Shown here one piece after another: positions 26,911 through 36,089 of a stretch of DNA of 64,000 bases. A program made the position numbers and the translations under genes. The notes under the pieces were generated by a model. The model was not told the DNA's origin. It ran no database searches and was given only the letters and a program-made list of their open reading frames with translations. This stretch comes from Maribellus maritimus (lineage in GTDB: Bacteria; Bacteroidota; Bacteroidia; Bacteroidales; Prolixibacteraceae), in contig NZ_JAIKLE010000010.1 of assembly GCF_022267315.1 (NCBI RefSeq), positions 62,001-126,000 on the forward strand. The letters are read 5' to 3'. Position 1 is the stretch's first letter, and each line of letters starts with the position of its first letter.

Positions 26911-28248
26911 CTATAAATTCCTTACTTCACGTTTAAACTGTCTCCCGCGATCTTCATAATTTTCAAACAAATCGAAACTGGCACAAGCCGGAGACAAAAG
27001 AACAGTATCGCCATTGCGGGCCAGGTAGTAGGCTGCTTTTACAGCTTCCTCCATGCTTGTTACATCGACCATATTTTTTACTTTTTCGTCAAAAGCCGCA
27101 TGAAGTTTTGCATTATTCTTTCCAAGGCAAACAATCGCTTTTACTTTTTCTCCTACCAGGTTATCCAACATTGAATAATCGTTTCCTTTATCCACACCTC
27201 CGGCAATCCAAACAATCGGTTTATGAATACTTTCGAGGGCATACCAGGTAGAATTTACGTTGGTTGCCTTTGAATCGTTTATAAAATCGATCCCGTGAAC
27301 TTTTAGAAAATTTTCCAGGCGGTGTTCTACTCCCTTAAAGTCGGCAAGGCTTTCCCGCAATTGTTCATTTCGAATTTTAAAAACCATACTTGCAATTCCT
27401 GCTGCCATTGAATTGTAAGTGTTGTGTTTTCCTTGTAATGATAAATCCAGAATAGACATACTGAATTGATTTTGATTAAAATTTATTATTATCTGATCCT
27501 CTCTTAAACCTGCACCGTCTGCTACATTTTCAGACAAGCCAAAAGGCAGGGAACAGGCATTTATTTCTCTCTTTTTTATTTCTTCTTGAATCACCTCGTC
27601 ATCAGCGCAATAGATAAAATAATCTGCACCGGTTTGATTTTGAATAATCCGGAATTTGGAGCTGATATAGTTCCTCATATCATAACCATATCTGTCGAGG
27701 TGATCGGGCGTGATGTTCATCAAAACAGCTACATCGGCTCTAAAATCATACATTCCGTCGAGCTGAAAACTGCTGAGTTCAATAACATACACATCGAAGT
27801 TTTCTTCGGCGACCTGCCATGCAAAACTTTTCCCGACATTGCCTGCCAAACCAACATTTACACCAGCCTTTTTCAGAATATGATAGGTTAACAGGGTTGT
27901 GGTTGTTTTTCCGTTACTTCCGGTTATACAAATGGTTTTTGCAGAATTGTATCTTCCGGCAAATTCTATTTCTGAAATTACCGGTATTTGTTTTGCCAAC
28001 AGTTTTTGTATGACAGGCGCAGTTTCCGGTATCCCGGGGCTTTTTACTACCAACTCAGCTTCCATAATCTTTTCTTCAGAGTGTTTTTCGCTTTCAAATT
28101 CAATATCATAATCTGAAAGAACATCCTGATACTTCTTTCTAATTTTCCCCAAATCAGACACAAACACCGAGTAACCTTTCTTTTGTCCAAGAATGGCGGC
28201 ACCTACACCACTTTCGCCTGCTCCTAATATGACTAAGCTGTTTTTCAA
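26911..28248 (-). CDS. murD: UDP-N-acetylmuramoyl-L-alanine--D-glutamate ligase MurD
   Basis: This 445-aa Mur ligase adds D-Glu. Features are SLVILGAGESGVGAAILG (N-terminal UDP site), CITGSNGKTTTTLL (ATP loop), VIELSSFQLDGM, MNITPDHLDRYG, FINDSKATNVNSTWYAL and VLLSPACASFDLFENYEDRGRQF, all MurD-specific. It lies 2 bases from both mraY and ftsW. Confidence 0.96.
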   Translation of the reverse strand: MKNSLVILGAGESGVGAAILGQKKGYSVFVSDLGKIRKKYQDVLSDYDIEFESEKHSEEKIMEAELVVKSPGIPETAPVIQKLLAKQIPVISEIEFAGRYNSAKTICITGSNGKTTTTLLTYHILKKAGVNVGLAGNVGKSFAWQVAEENFDVYVIELSSFQLDGMYDFRADVAVLMNITPDHLDRYGYDMRNYISSKFRIIQNQTGADYFIYCADDEVIQEEIKKREINACSLPFGLSENVADGAGLREDQIIINFNQNQFSMSILDLSLQGKHNTYNSMAAGIASMVFKIRNEQLRESLADFKGVEHRLENFLKVHGIDFINDSKATNVNSTWYALESIHKPIVWIAGGVDKGNDYSMLDNLVGEKVKAIVCLGKNNAKLHAAFDEKVKNMVDVTSMEEAVKAAYYLARNGDTVLLSPACASFDLFENYEDRGRQFKREVRNL

Positions 28249-28249
28249 C

Positions 28250-29500
28250 CTACCTGATTTTTAAAGTTACAATGGTTAATACTGCCAGAATAATTCCCAC
28301 AATCCAGAATCGTGTTGTAATCTTTGGTTCTGGAATCCCCTTTTTTTGGTAATGATGATGAATGGGACTCATTAAAAATACACGGCGTCCTTCACCATAC
28401 TTGCGTCTTGTATATTTAAACCATGACACCTGTATCATCACTGAAAAGTTCTCAACAAGAAATATCCCACACAACAGTGGTATTAATATTTCTTTTCGGA
28501 TAATAACTGAAAAAACCGCTAAAATTCCGCCAAGCGCCAAACTACCGGTATCGCCCATAAAAACCTGAGCCGGATAGGAGTTATACCACAGGAAGCCTAC
28601 GGTTGCTCCGATAAAAGCAGCAACAAAAACAGTTAATTCTCCAATATTTGGGATGTACATAATATTGAGATAATCGGCATAAATAATGTTACCGCTTACA
28701 TACGCCAAAATCCCCAGAGTGACCCCGCTGATTGCTGATGTACCTGATGCCAGTCCATCGATTCCGTCTGTCAAATTTGCGGCATTTGAAACAGCGGTAA
28801 TTATAAATATGATTGCCAGTGCATAAACCACCCATTTTAACCAGGATGAAGCATCGCCAGCAAACGACACAAGCCATTCATAATCAAATTCATTCTTTTT
28901 AATAAAAGGTATGGTTGTTATCGTCGATTTTACGTCTTCCGTTACATACTGCAAACTTTGTTCTCCCGTTTCCGCATCAATCACAATCTCCCGGATATCT
29001 TCACCATTTGCATCTTTTACATTCTGACGAACAATTACATCTTCACTTAAAAAAAGCGTTGCTGCTACAATCAGACCAAGGCTTACCTGTCCGAGTATTT
29101 TAAACTTACCGGCCAGTCCCTCTTTATTTTTCAGAAAAACTTTAATATAATCATCCACAAAACCAATTAATCCGAGAAAAGCGGTTGTTGTAAGCATCAA
29201 AAGAATATAGATGTTATCAAGCCGGGCAAAAAGAAGTGTTGGAATTATGATAGCCGACAGAATAATTATTCCCCCCATTGTCGGCGTCCCTTTTTTCTGC
29301 ATCTGGCCTTCCAATCCTAAATCACGGATTTCTTCGCCAATTTGTTTGCGTTGTAAAATGCGAATCATTTTTTTACCAAAAGCAGTGGTAATTATCAACG
29401 ACAAAATAATTGCGGCCGCCGAGCGAAATGAAATGTATTGAAACATTCCCAATCCGGGGAGGTCAAATCCTGATAATAATTTATACAAATAATAGAGCAT
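28250..29500 (-). CDS. mraY: Phospho-N-acetylmuramoyl-pentapeptide transferase MraY
   Basis: This 416-aa membrane enzyme forms lipid I from UDP-MurNAc-pentapeptide and undecaprenyl phosphate. [11 protein letters not shown], the [13 protein letters not shown] aspartates, [26 protein letters not shown] and [14 protein letters not shown] are all present. It is longer than the roughly 360-residue E. coli enzyme because of an insertion at about residues 150-205 ([18 protein letters not shown] region) between helices, as is usual in Bacteroidota. Confidence 0.96.
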   Translation of the reverse strand: MLYYLYKLLSGFDLPGLGMFQYISFRSAAAIILSLIITTAFGKKMIRILQRKQIGEEIRDLGLEGQMQKKGTPTMGGIIILSAIIIPTLLFARLDNIYILLMLTTTAFLGLIGFVDDYIKVFLKNKEGLAGKFKILGQVSLGLIVAATLFLSEDVIVRQNVKDANGEDIREIVIDAETGEQSLQYVTEDVKSTITTIPFIKKNEFDYEWLVSFAGDASSWLKWVVYALAIIFIITAVSNAANLTDGIDGLASGTSAISGVTLGILAYVSGNIIYADYLNIMYIPNIGELTVFVAAFIGATVGFLWYNSYPAQVFMGDTGSLALGGILAVFSVIIRKEILIPLLCGIFLVENFSVMIQVSWFKYTRRKYGEGRRVFLMSPIHHHYQKKGIPEPKITTRFWIVGIILAVLTIVTLKIR

Positions 29501-29509
29501 AGTTTTGCT

Positions 29510-30967
29510 TTAATCTTCAATTCCAAAAAATTCCTTTACCACTTCCTTGTCATCAAAGTGGTGCTTCACACCATTTATTTCCTGGTAATTTTCATGGCCC
29601 TTTCCGGCGATTAAAATAATATCACCTGGTTGAGCAATCATTACCGCTGTTTTTATAGCTTCTTTTCTGTTTTCAATTGAAAGCACCTTGTTTTTATACT
29701 GCGCTTCAATCCCGGCTTCCATGTCTTTTATAATATCTGACGGATTTTCAGTTCGCGGATTATCAGAAGTCAGAATCACTTTATCGCTTGCAAGCAAAGC
29801 CTCCTGTGTCATTTCAGGACGTTTTGTTTTATCTCGGTCTCCCCCGGCGCCAACTACAGTTATTACCTGTTCGTTGCGGGTGCGGATTTCAGAAATAGCC
29901 TGAAGTACATTTTTTAATGCATCGGGTGTATGGGCGTAATCAACAATTGCCAACTTCCCATCTGTACTTCTAATTGTTTCAAATCGTCCGGCCACCGGCT
30001 GAAGGTTGCTGATTTCAGTGAGAACCTCTTCTGTACTCTGTTCCAAATTTATTGCTGCAGCATACACGGCCAACAGGTTGGAAGCATTAAATTTCCCTAC
30101 AAACCGGGTCCAGATTTCATGACCATCCATATTTAGCAACATCCCGTCAAAATGGCTCTCCAAAACTTTACAGCGAAAGTCAGCCATTCTTCCAACAGAA
30201 TAGCTTACTTTTTTCGCTTTGGTATTCTGGAGCATCACCAGTCCGTTTTTATCGTCGGCATTGGTAATTGCAAAAGCATTGGGCAACAAACCGTCAAAAA
30301 AAGCCTTTTTTGCTTTTATATATTCAGCAAATGTTTTGTGATAATCCAGGTGGTCGTGAGTAATGTTGGTAAAAATCCCACCGCCAAATTCGATCCCTGA
30401 AATTCGCTGCTGATGAATGGCATGAGAGCTCACCTCCATAAAACAAAATTCACAACCTGCATCGACCATCTCAGCCATCAACTTCTGGATTTTTAATGCG
30501 TCAGGAGTAGTATGGGATGCTGTTTCCTCCGCTTCATTTATTTTGTATGAAATGGTTGAAATAAGACCAACATTGTAACCCAGTTTTCGAAACAACTTGA
30601 AAAGAAGTGTCGCAATGCTTGTTTTACCATTTGTTCCGGTAACACCAACCACCTTCATTTTTGATGAAGGAAAACGATAAAATGCAGAAGCAAGTTTCCC
30701 CAAAACCGAATTTGAGTTTTCAACCTTAACATAGGTAATGCCTGAAATTCTTTCTGAAGGTATTTCCTCGCAGACAATTGTTCCGGCACCTTTCCCGATT
30801 GCCGGAATGATAAAATTATGCCCGTCAAAGTGAACTCCCCTTTGCGCCACAAAAACAGAGTCCTTTTCCACTTTGCGTGAGTCGAACTCAATTCCTGAGG
30901 CCTTTCGATTTAAAGTCCCAACAACCTCCAGACAATCAACACTTTTTATTAACTCCTCTACTTTCAT
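29510..30967 (-). CDS. murE: UDP-N-acetylmuramoyl-tripeptide synthetase MurE
   Basis: This 485-aa ligase adds the third amino acid. The ATP loop is VVGVTGTNGKTSIATLLF, with SSHAIHQQRISGIEF, TNITHDHLDYHKTF (carbamylated-lysine region) and VDYAHTPDALKNVLQA. The late motif DNPRTENPSDI matches the DNPR meso-diaminopimelate specificity motif, so a DAP-type peptidoglycan is expected. It lies between ftsI and mraY. No murF follows, so that ligase must be encoded elsewhere. Confidence 0.96.
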   Translation of the reverse strand: MKVEELIKSVDCLEVVGTLNRKASGIEFDSRKVEKDSVFVAQRGVHFDGHNFIIPAIGKGAGTIVCEEIPSERISGITYVKVENSNSVLGKLASAFYRFPSSKMKVVGVTGTNGKTSIATLLFKLFRKLGYNVGLISTISYKINEAEETASHTTPDALKIQKLMAEMVDAGCEFCFMEVSSHAIHQQRISGIEFGGGIFTNITHDHLDYHKTFAEYIKAKKAFFDGLLPNAFAITNADDKNGLVMLQNTKAKKVSYSVGRMADFRCKVLESHFDGMLLNMDGHEIWTRFVGKFNASNLLAVYAAAINLEQSTEEVLTEISNLQPVAGRFETIRSTDGKLAIVDYAHTPDALKNVLQAISEIRTRNEQVITVVGAGGDRDKTKRPEMTQEALLASDKVILTSDNPRTENPSDIIKDMEAGIEAQYKNKVLSIENRKEAIKTAVMIAQPGDIILIAGKGHENYQEINGVKHHFDDKEVVKEFFGIED

Positions 30968-30968
30968 T

Positions 30969-33071
30969 TCAACTTAATGTGAGATAAACCGTTTGCCCGG
31001 GTCTGCATTTTTCTCCCGGATTTAACGACTGCAGCGTTACTTTTCCGATTCCCTTAATTTTCACGTGCAGCCCTGCATTTTCCAATAAAAAAATAGCATT
31101 ACTAACTCCCATTCCACGAACATCGGGTACAATCCCCGGTGTTATATTGTCATCGCCTAAAACTATTTCACCACCTTCTCTTATTACCGAAGCCAGCTCT
31201 GTTTCAGGCAGTCCTCGTACATTTTTCAACTCCAATTCCTTTGCGACGCGTAAAATGTATTCTGATTTTCCCTTTTTTACATCCGGAAGCTGAAGCTCCT
31301 CATCAGAATTATTACCAGGAACATTTTCCATTAAAATCTGAGATGCGTAAACTTTTTCTGCAATTTCCTTAAATACCGGACCTGCAATAGAAGCTCCGTA
31401 ATACCCGTTACGCGGATTATTAAAAGTCACAATCATCGAATATTTTGGATTATCTGCCGGAAAGTACCCTGCAAAAGAAGCCAAATACAAACCGCTGTAT
31501 CCTGTATTTCCTTTTGCCACCCTGGCTGTTCCTGTTTTCCCTGCCACATCAAAATACTCGCTGGTTACGGTGCGACCAGTACCGTACAAACAAACACCCT
31601 TTAACATAGCCTGGGCTTTACCAATGGTTTCTTTTGAAGCAATCATTGGATTAATAATCTCGGTCTTAAACTGTTTTACCAAAGCGCCTTTATCTCGAAT
31701 TTCTTTTACAAGATGTGGCTTTACCATTTTTCCATCGTTGGCAACTGCGTTGTAAAAATTCAGTATCTGAAGCGGCGTCATCTTTGAATCGTAACCATAC
31801 GCCATACTGCCCAGAGTAGTCCCCCACCAGTCGGCGTCACCCGGATATTTAAAATAAGGCTGTCCTTCGCCCTTCACTTCCAAACCGATTGGCTTATTGA
31901 TACCAAAACCAAAAACCCTGTCAACATAATCGCGTGGTCTGCTACTGTACCTTGAAGTAATAACCATTGCAGTTCCCACATTGGATGATTTTTCAAAAAT
32001 CTGCTTTACTGTTAATTCTCCGTAACCATGAGTATCGGTAATTGTCCGCCCGTTATTTCTCCATGTTCCGTTTCCCGTATCAAAAACATCGCTGGTATCA
32101 ACAACACCATCCTCCAATGCAGCCATAAGCGAGACGAGCTTAAAAGTAGAGCCTGGCTCGTAGCAACCAGCATGTCCAAGCGCATAATTATAGTTTTCGT
32201 AATAATCACCATTTTCAAGCCCTAAGTTTGCAACCGCCTTTATTTCGCCGGTTTCTACTTCCATTAAAATGGCTGTTCCCCAATCAGCATTTGTTATTTT
32301 TAACTGCTTATACAAAGCACTTTCTGCAATATCCTGAAGCTTTACATTGATAGTGGTAATCACATCCATTCCGTCACGCGGTTCAATTTCAGTGCGAGTC
32401 ACCCACCTTCCCGACAAATTCTGTTTATAACTAATTCCGTCTTCTCCTTTTAAATATTGCTCATATGCACCTTCCAAACCAGTATACCCTATATTTCCGT
32501 GCACACCACCGTAGGCACCTTTATTTAATCCGCCAATAGTGCGGTAAGCCAGAATACCAAGCGGAGTTATTCTTTTATTTTCCTGCTCGACAATCATCCC
32601 TCCTCCAAAACGGCCACGCCGCAGAATGGGAAATTTTTTAAGCTTCTGAAGTTCGGTATAATCAATTTTACGGGGAGTAAGCATAAAACCACGATTCCCG
32701 CTACGATATGCTTCGTTTAGCCGCCGGTTGTATTCCTGCCTGGAAGCATCGCCAAAAAACCTGGAAAGATAGTATGCAAGCGAGTCACTTTCATTTGCAT
32801 ACACTCTCTTTACTCCCTCTGCTGCCAAATCTATACGAACATAATATCCAGGAACTGAGGTGGCCAAAACACTTCCGTCGTCAGCACAAATATTTCCGCG
32901 ATTGGGTTCAACAATTACCGTATTTTCACTTAAATTTCTGGCAATCTTTTCCCAACGTTCATTTTTAATTTGCTGAACGGAAACCATTTTAAAAACGACC
33001 ACTACACCAAAGAGAAGCAGTACGAAATAAACGATCGCTATTCGTGATATGATTGATCTTCGAATACCCAT
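30969..33071 (-). CDS. ftsI: FtsI/PBP3-like septal transpeptidase with PASTA domain
   Basis: This 700-aa class B penicillin-binding protein has an N-terminal membrane helix (about 12-28) and a dimerisation/pedestal domain (VEPNRGNICADDGSVLATS). The transpeptidase domain has S308-T-F-K311 (PGSTFKLVS), SSN in FEKSSNVGTAM and K512-T-G (AGKTGTARV). A PASTA domain follows at about 645-700 (VPDVRGMGVSNAIFLLENAG). It crosslinks septal peptidoglycan with FtsW. It is the largest gene of the cluster, with a 2-base gap to murE. FtsI in gamma-proteobacteria lacks PASTA; its presence here is typical of Bacteroidota. Confidence 0.95.
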   Translation of the reverse strand: MGIRRSIISRIAIVYFVLLLFGVVVVFKMVSVQQIKNERWEKIARNLSENTVIVEPNRGNICADDGSVLATSVPGYYVRIDLAAEGVKRVYANESDSLAYYLSRFFGDASRQEYNRRLNEAYRSGNRGFMLTPRKIDYTELQKLKKFPILRRGRFGGGMIVEQENKRITPLGILAYRTIGGLNKGAYGGVHGNIGYTGLEGAYEQYLKGEDGISYKQNLSGRWVTRTEIEPRDGMDVITTINVKLQDIAESALYKQLKITNADWGTAILMEVETGEIKAVANLGLENGDYYENYNYALGHAGCYEPGSTFKLVSLMAALEDGVVDTSDVFDTGNGTWRNNGRTITDTHGYGELTVKQIFEKSSNVGTAMVITSRYSSRPRDYVDRVFGFGINKPIGLEVKGEGQPYFKYPGDADWWGTTLGSMAYGYDSKMTPLQILNFYNAVANDGKMVKPHLVKEIRDKGALVKQFKTEIINPMIASKETIGKAQAMLKGVCLYGTGRTVTSEYFDVAGKTGTARVAKGNTGYSGLYLASFAGYFPADNPKYSMIVTFNNPRNGYYGASIAGPVFKEIAEKVYASQILMENVPGNNSDEELQLPDVKKGKSEYILRVAKELELKNVRGLPETELASVIREGGEIVLGDDNITPGIVPDVRGMGVSNAIFLLENAGLHVKIKGIGKVTLQSLNPGEKCRPGQTVYLTLS

Positions 33072-33076
33072 TTCTT

Positions 33077-33424
33077 CTATTCCTTTTTTACTATCAATTT
33101 TTTGGGTGGCGTAACCGGTTCTTTCAAACCGATTCCCGCATTCTCGACTTTCTTAAATACTTCCGACGGACGACTTGCGTCCATCAGTTTTGCCGACAAT
33201 GTTATCGACTCAGAACGAAGTTCATCCAGTGTGTCTTGCAAAACTTCAATTTGCCTGATAGTCCGTTCTGACCAGTTTCTGTTGGTAATCAACATTATTC
33301 CCAATGCTGCAAGAAAAAACAAAAACGGAATTTGGCGCGTAACTCGTTCATCGGTTAGCACCGTGCCCCCAATAAACGATTTCATACCGCCCCTTTTTCT
33401 GTTATTTTTTACTTTTTCTTCCAT
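33077..33424 (-). CDS. FtsL-like divisome protein
   Basis: This is a 115-aa bitopic protein. A basic cytoplasmic start with KVKNNRKRGG is followed by a helix RQIPFLFFLAALGIMLITNR (about 39-58) and a periplasmic coiled coil (IRQIEVLQDTLDELRSESITL). The size, topology and place between rsmH and ftsI fit FtsL, which bridges FtsQ and FtsW/FtsI. Sequence conservation in FtsL is too low to be sure from sequence alone. Confidence 0.8.
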   Translation of the reverse strand: MEEKVKNNRKRGGMKSFIGGTVLTDERVTRQIPFLFFLAALGIMLITNRNWSERTIRQIEVLQDTLDELRSESITLSAKLMDASRPSEVFKKVENAGIGLKEPVTPPKKLIVKKE

Positions 33425-33425
33425 T

Positions 33426-34328
33426 TTAAATCTTCTCTGCTATTCTCAATTTTGCACTCCGAGAACGTGTGTTACTTTCCATTTCCTTTTCATCAGGAAT
33501 AATTACCTTCCGGTTTACCATTCGAAACGGAGAACTAACGTTTCCGTAAAAATCCTTCTCTATTTTTCCGTCAAAATTTCCGGCTTTTATAAAATTTTTA
33601 CAGAGGCGATCTTCAAGACTGTGATAAGTTATTACAACCAGTCTTCCACCTTTCTTCAGAACGTCAAGCGATGCGACCAAAAATTCTTTTAAAGCATCCA
33701 TCTCGTCGTTTACCTCTATTCGTAAAGCCTGAAAAACCTGCGCCAAATATTTATTCTCAATTGCTTTTGGTGCACACTTAACAGCCACTTCTTTGAGCTG
33801 CGTTGTTGTTGTTATCTTTCCCGAGTTGCGCTCTTTGACAATCGCAGCAACCAGACGAGGGGCATTTTTTATTTCTCCATACAACCTAAAAACAGAAAGC
33901 AATTGTTCTTCTGAATATTCGTTTACAACCATCGTCGCATTCTTTGTAGCGTCCTGATTCATTCTCATATCCAACTCGCCCTCAAAACGAAACGAAAATC
34001 CACGTTCGGGAATATCAAAATCATGTGAAGAAACGCCGAGGTCGGCAAAAACAGAATCAACACTCCCCACCTCATAAAACCGAAGAAAGTTTTTCAGGTA
34101 CCTGAAGTTATGGCGAATAAAAAAAAGCCTTTTGTCTTTAAAAGTATTCCCGGCTGCATCTTCATCCTGATCGAAGGCAAAAAGCCTCCCCGCCCCCAAT
34201 GCCTGAAGAATCAACCGGGAGTGGCCACCTCCGCCAAAAGTAGCATCAACAACATCATCCCCCGGACGGATATTCAGTCCTGAAATGCTTTGCTCTGGTA
34301 ATACCGGTATGTGGTACTGCTGCAACAT
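33426..34328 (-). CDS. rsmH: 16S rRNA (cytosine-1402-N4)-methyltransferase RsmH
   Basis: This 300-aa AdoMet-dependent enzyme (formerly MraW) methylates C1402 of 16S rRNA. It has DATFGGGGHSRLIL (AdoMet motif I), FADLGVSSHDFDIPERGFSF, LDMRMNQ, the FQALRIEVNDEMDAL block and VVITYHSLEDRLCKNF. A good AGGAGGAG lies just before the ATG inside the end of mraZ. Second gene of the cluster, 11 bases after mraZ. Confidence 0.96.
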   Translation of the reverse strand: MLQQYHIPVLPEQSISGLNIRPGDDVVDATFGGGGHSRLILQALGAGRLFAFDQDEDAAGNTFKDKRLFFIRHNFRYLKNFLRFYEVGSVDSVFADLGVSSHDFDIPERGFSFRFEGELDMRMNQDATKNATMVVNEYSEEQLLSVFRLYGEIKNAPRLVAAIVKERNSGKITTTTQLKEVAVKCAPKAIENKYLAQVFQALRIEVNDEMDALKEFLVASLDVLKKGGRLVVITYHSLEDRLCKNFIKAGNFDGKIEKDFYGNVSSPFRMVNRKVIIPDEKEMESNTRSRSAKLRIAEKI

Positions 34329-34339
34329 TGTTTCTCCTC

Positions 34340-34801
34340 CTAACCTTCATCTCCACCTATATTCCCTATCATCCCCAGTAAACTCAGATATTCCTCATTG
34401 GACATCTCTGGCTCTTTTGTTTCGCCGACCGCACTCAAACGAATAGATGTATACATCCCCACAAATCGCACTTCTTTCTCGAGTTTCGCAAACTCCATAA
34501 AATCCGACGGGATATTAATCCTTCCGTTTGCAGCCACTGCAATCCTAGTAAAATTCTGAAAATACACCTGCAACAATCTATCGTGCAGCGGATTGAGTGG
34601 ATTCAGTTTCTTCTTGAAACTTTTCACATTTTCGGTCCATGTTTCTTCCGTATGAATATCCAGACAATTATTCAACCTGTTTTTTTCAACAATGACAAAT
34701 TCAAGCTTCATCTCGCCCACAGCCTTTTTAAATGCAGCAGGAAGCACCAACCTCCCTTTGTCATCTACTTTTGCGCTATGTTTTCCAACAAAAATTGCCA
34801 T
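34340..34801 (-). CDS. mraZ: Transcriptional regulator MraZ
   Basis: This 153-aa protein carries two SpoVT/AbrB-like repeats: the first with KHSAKVDDKGRLVLPAAFK, the second with FTRIAVAANGRINIPSDFMEFA. MraZ forms a ring and binds repeated short boxes before its own gene to repress the division cluster. Such boxes, four on a 10-bp period, lie 45-79 bases upstream of the ATG. It is the first gene of the cluster. Confidence 0.95.
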   Translation of the reverse strand: MAIFVGKHSAKVDDKGRLVLPAAFKKAVGEMKLEFVIVEKNRLNNCLDIHTEETWTENVKSFKKKLNPLNPLHDRLLQVYFQNFTRIAVAANGRINIPSDFMEFAKLEKEVRFVGMYTSIRLSAVGETKEPEMSNEEYLSLLGMIGNIGGDEG

Positions 34802-34829
34802 TTGATTAATTATCCGAATTTATCAACTG

Positions 34830-34837
34830 TAAAAGTA
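34830..34837 (-). promoter_or_regulatory. mraZ -7 promoter box
   Basis: On the minus strand this reads TACTTTTA, one mismatch from TAnnTTTG, 28 bases before the mraZ ATG. The -33 position falls inside the MraZ operator repeats, so repressor and polymerase would compete. Confidence 0.5.
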
Positions 34838-34845
34838 AAAATTTA

Positions 34846-34880
34846 TTCCATACCATTCCACTCTCTTCCATATTATTCCA
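34846..34880 (-). promoter_or_regulatory. MraZ operator: four TGGAA boxes at 10-bp spacing
   Basis: TTCCA occurs at 34846-34850, 34856-34860, 34866-34870 and 34876-34880. On the minus strand these are four direct TGGAA boxes each separated by 5 bases. The arrangement matches known MraZ sites (TGGGN with 5-base spacers) and overlaps the expected -33 region of the mraZ promoter. Confidence 0.85.
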
Positions 34881-35082
34881 CTCTCCTTCTATCTCAAATT
34901 GTTAAGAAATTGTTGATAGCATGTTGGCAACTTAAAACGCCCCTAATTCTCTTTTTATTTAAAACTCACAAAATCAATAATTTATTATCAACAACATTCA
35001 AAATTAACAGGCGTTAATAACTCACATATTTGCTGCGAACATTTAACAGAGCAACACGGGACAAATTCGTCGCTTATTTATC

Positions 35083-35100
35083 AGTTAGAAAAATCTAACT
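35083..35100 (+). promoter_or_regulatory. Hairpin just before the GlsA-like gene
   Basis: AGTTAGA (35083-35089) and TCTAACT (35094-35100) form a perfect 7-bp stem with an AAAA loop, 10 bases before ATG 35111. It may be an operator dyad or a leader hairpin; it is AT-rich and no T-run follows. Confidence 0.35.
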
Positions 35101-35110
35101 CTATCTTTCG

Positions 35111-36016
35111 ATGAGCATTTTTTCTTTTTATGGTGATTTTTTGTTTAATTGCCGGCTCAAAAATTTTCGAAAGGTGGAAAAGCCAAAAACAAATACATTT
35201 AAACCTGTGAGTATCAGGGAAGTTTTTGCCGAAAAAAGTCCAAAACTGGCAAAACTGATGCCTGGTTTTGTTTACAGTTACCTTACACGAATTTTGCACA
35301 TTGAATTCTTAAATGATTTTCTGGAAAGAACAGGACACCTGAAGGGAATTGCTTTTGTTGACGAGGCGGTAAAAGAATTTAATGTAAAGGAACATATCCA
35401 CGGAGTAGAAAACATTCCTTCTTCCGGCAGGTTTATATTCGCCAGCAACCATCCGCTTGGTGGTTTTGACGGAATGCTTTTAATGAAAAACGTCAACAAA
35501 GCCCTGGGAGATTTAAAATTTTTAACCAATGATATTTTGATGAATATTCCCAATCTCAATCCTATGTTTGTTCCTGTAAATAAACATGGGGGACACAGCC
35601 GTGATGCTGCCAGGGCAATGGATGAGACCTATCGATCCGATAAACAAATTCTGATCTTTCCATCAGGACTGGCATCCCGGAAAATCAAAGGAAAAATCAT
35701 CGATCTGGACTGGAAAAAACACTTTATTTCAAAAGCCATTCAATACAAAAGAGATGTAATTCCGGTATTTATTTCAGGGCGGAACACAAACCGTTTTTAC
35801 AGATTGGCCAAACTGAGAAAATTTTTCCGAATTAAGTGGAATCTGGAAATGTTTTTCCTCCCCGACGAAACCATAAAACACAGGAATACTGACGTTCATA
35901 TCTACTTTGGTCAACCTGTACCTTACACTTTGTTCAATAAAACAAAAACACATAAAGAATGGGCTGACTACGTTAAAGAACTGGTTTATAAACTTCCGCT
36001 TCAGTACAGTAACTGA
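35111..36016 (+). CDS. Acyltransferase, GlsA/OlsA-like (amino-acid lipid O-acylation)
   Basis: This is a 301-aa PlsC-fold acyltransferase. The catalytic NHxxxxD motif is NHPLGGFDG and the phosphate-binding block is FPSGLASRKIKG. Conserved flanking blocks LTNDILMNIPNLNPMFVPVNK and VKEHIHGVENIPSSGRF resemble GlsA, the O-acyltransferase that completes glycine lipids in Bacteroides, and OlsA of ornithine lipids. The next gene encodes the matching GlsB/OlsB-type N-acyltransferase. The start is uncertain: an in-frame GTG at 35174 (VEKPKTN...) looks more family-like than the ATG at 35111. Confidence 0.85.
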   Translation: MSIFSFYGDFLFNCRLKNFRKVEKPKTNTFKPVSIREVFAEKSPKLAKLMPGFVYSYLTRILHIEFLNDFLERTGHLKGIAFVDEAVKEFNVKEHIHGVENIPSSGRFIFASNHPLGGFDGMLLMKNVNKALGDLKFLTNDILMNIPNLNPMFVPVNKHGGHSRDAARAMDETYRSDKQILIFPSGLASRKIKGKIIDLDWKKHFISKAIQYKRDVIPVFISGRNTNRFYRLAKLRKFFRIKWNLEMFFLPDETIKHRNTDVHIYFGQPVPYTLFNKTKTHKEWADYVKELVYKLPLQYSN

Positions 36017-36056
36017 AATTAAAGTTTAATGAATTAAAAACATGCCCGTATTTTTT

Positions 36057-36064
36057 TAACTTTG
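36057..36064 (+). promoter_or_regulatory. Bacteroidota-type -7 box before GlsB-like gene
   Basis: TAACTTTG matches TAnnTTTG exactly, 26 bases before ATG 36090, suggesting that the second acyltransferase gene also has its own promoter. I see no good -33 box. Confidence 0.35.
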
Positions 36065-36089
36065 TATTCCATTTTTCAAAAAGCGTAAT

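Larger units (their letters stand above)
34802..35110. other. Divergent control region between mraZ and acyltransferase genes
   Basis: This 309-base gap holds the mraZ promoter and operator at 34830-34880 and a hairpin at 35083-35100 on the other side. The stretch 34890-35080 is AT-rich with no further structure that I can support. Confidence 0.6.
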
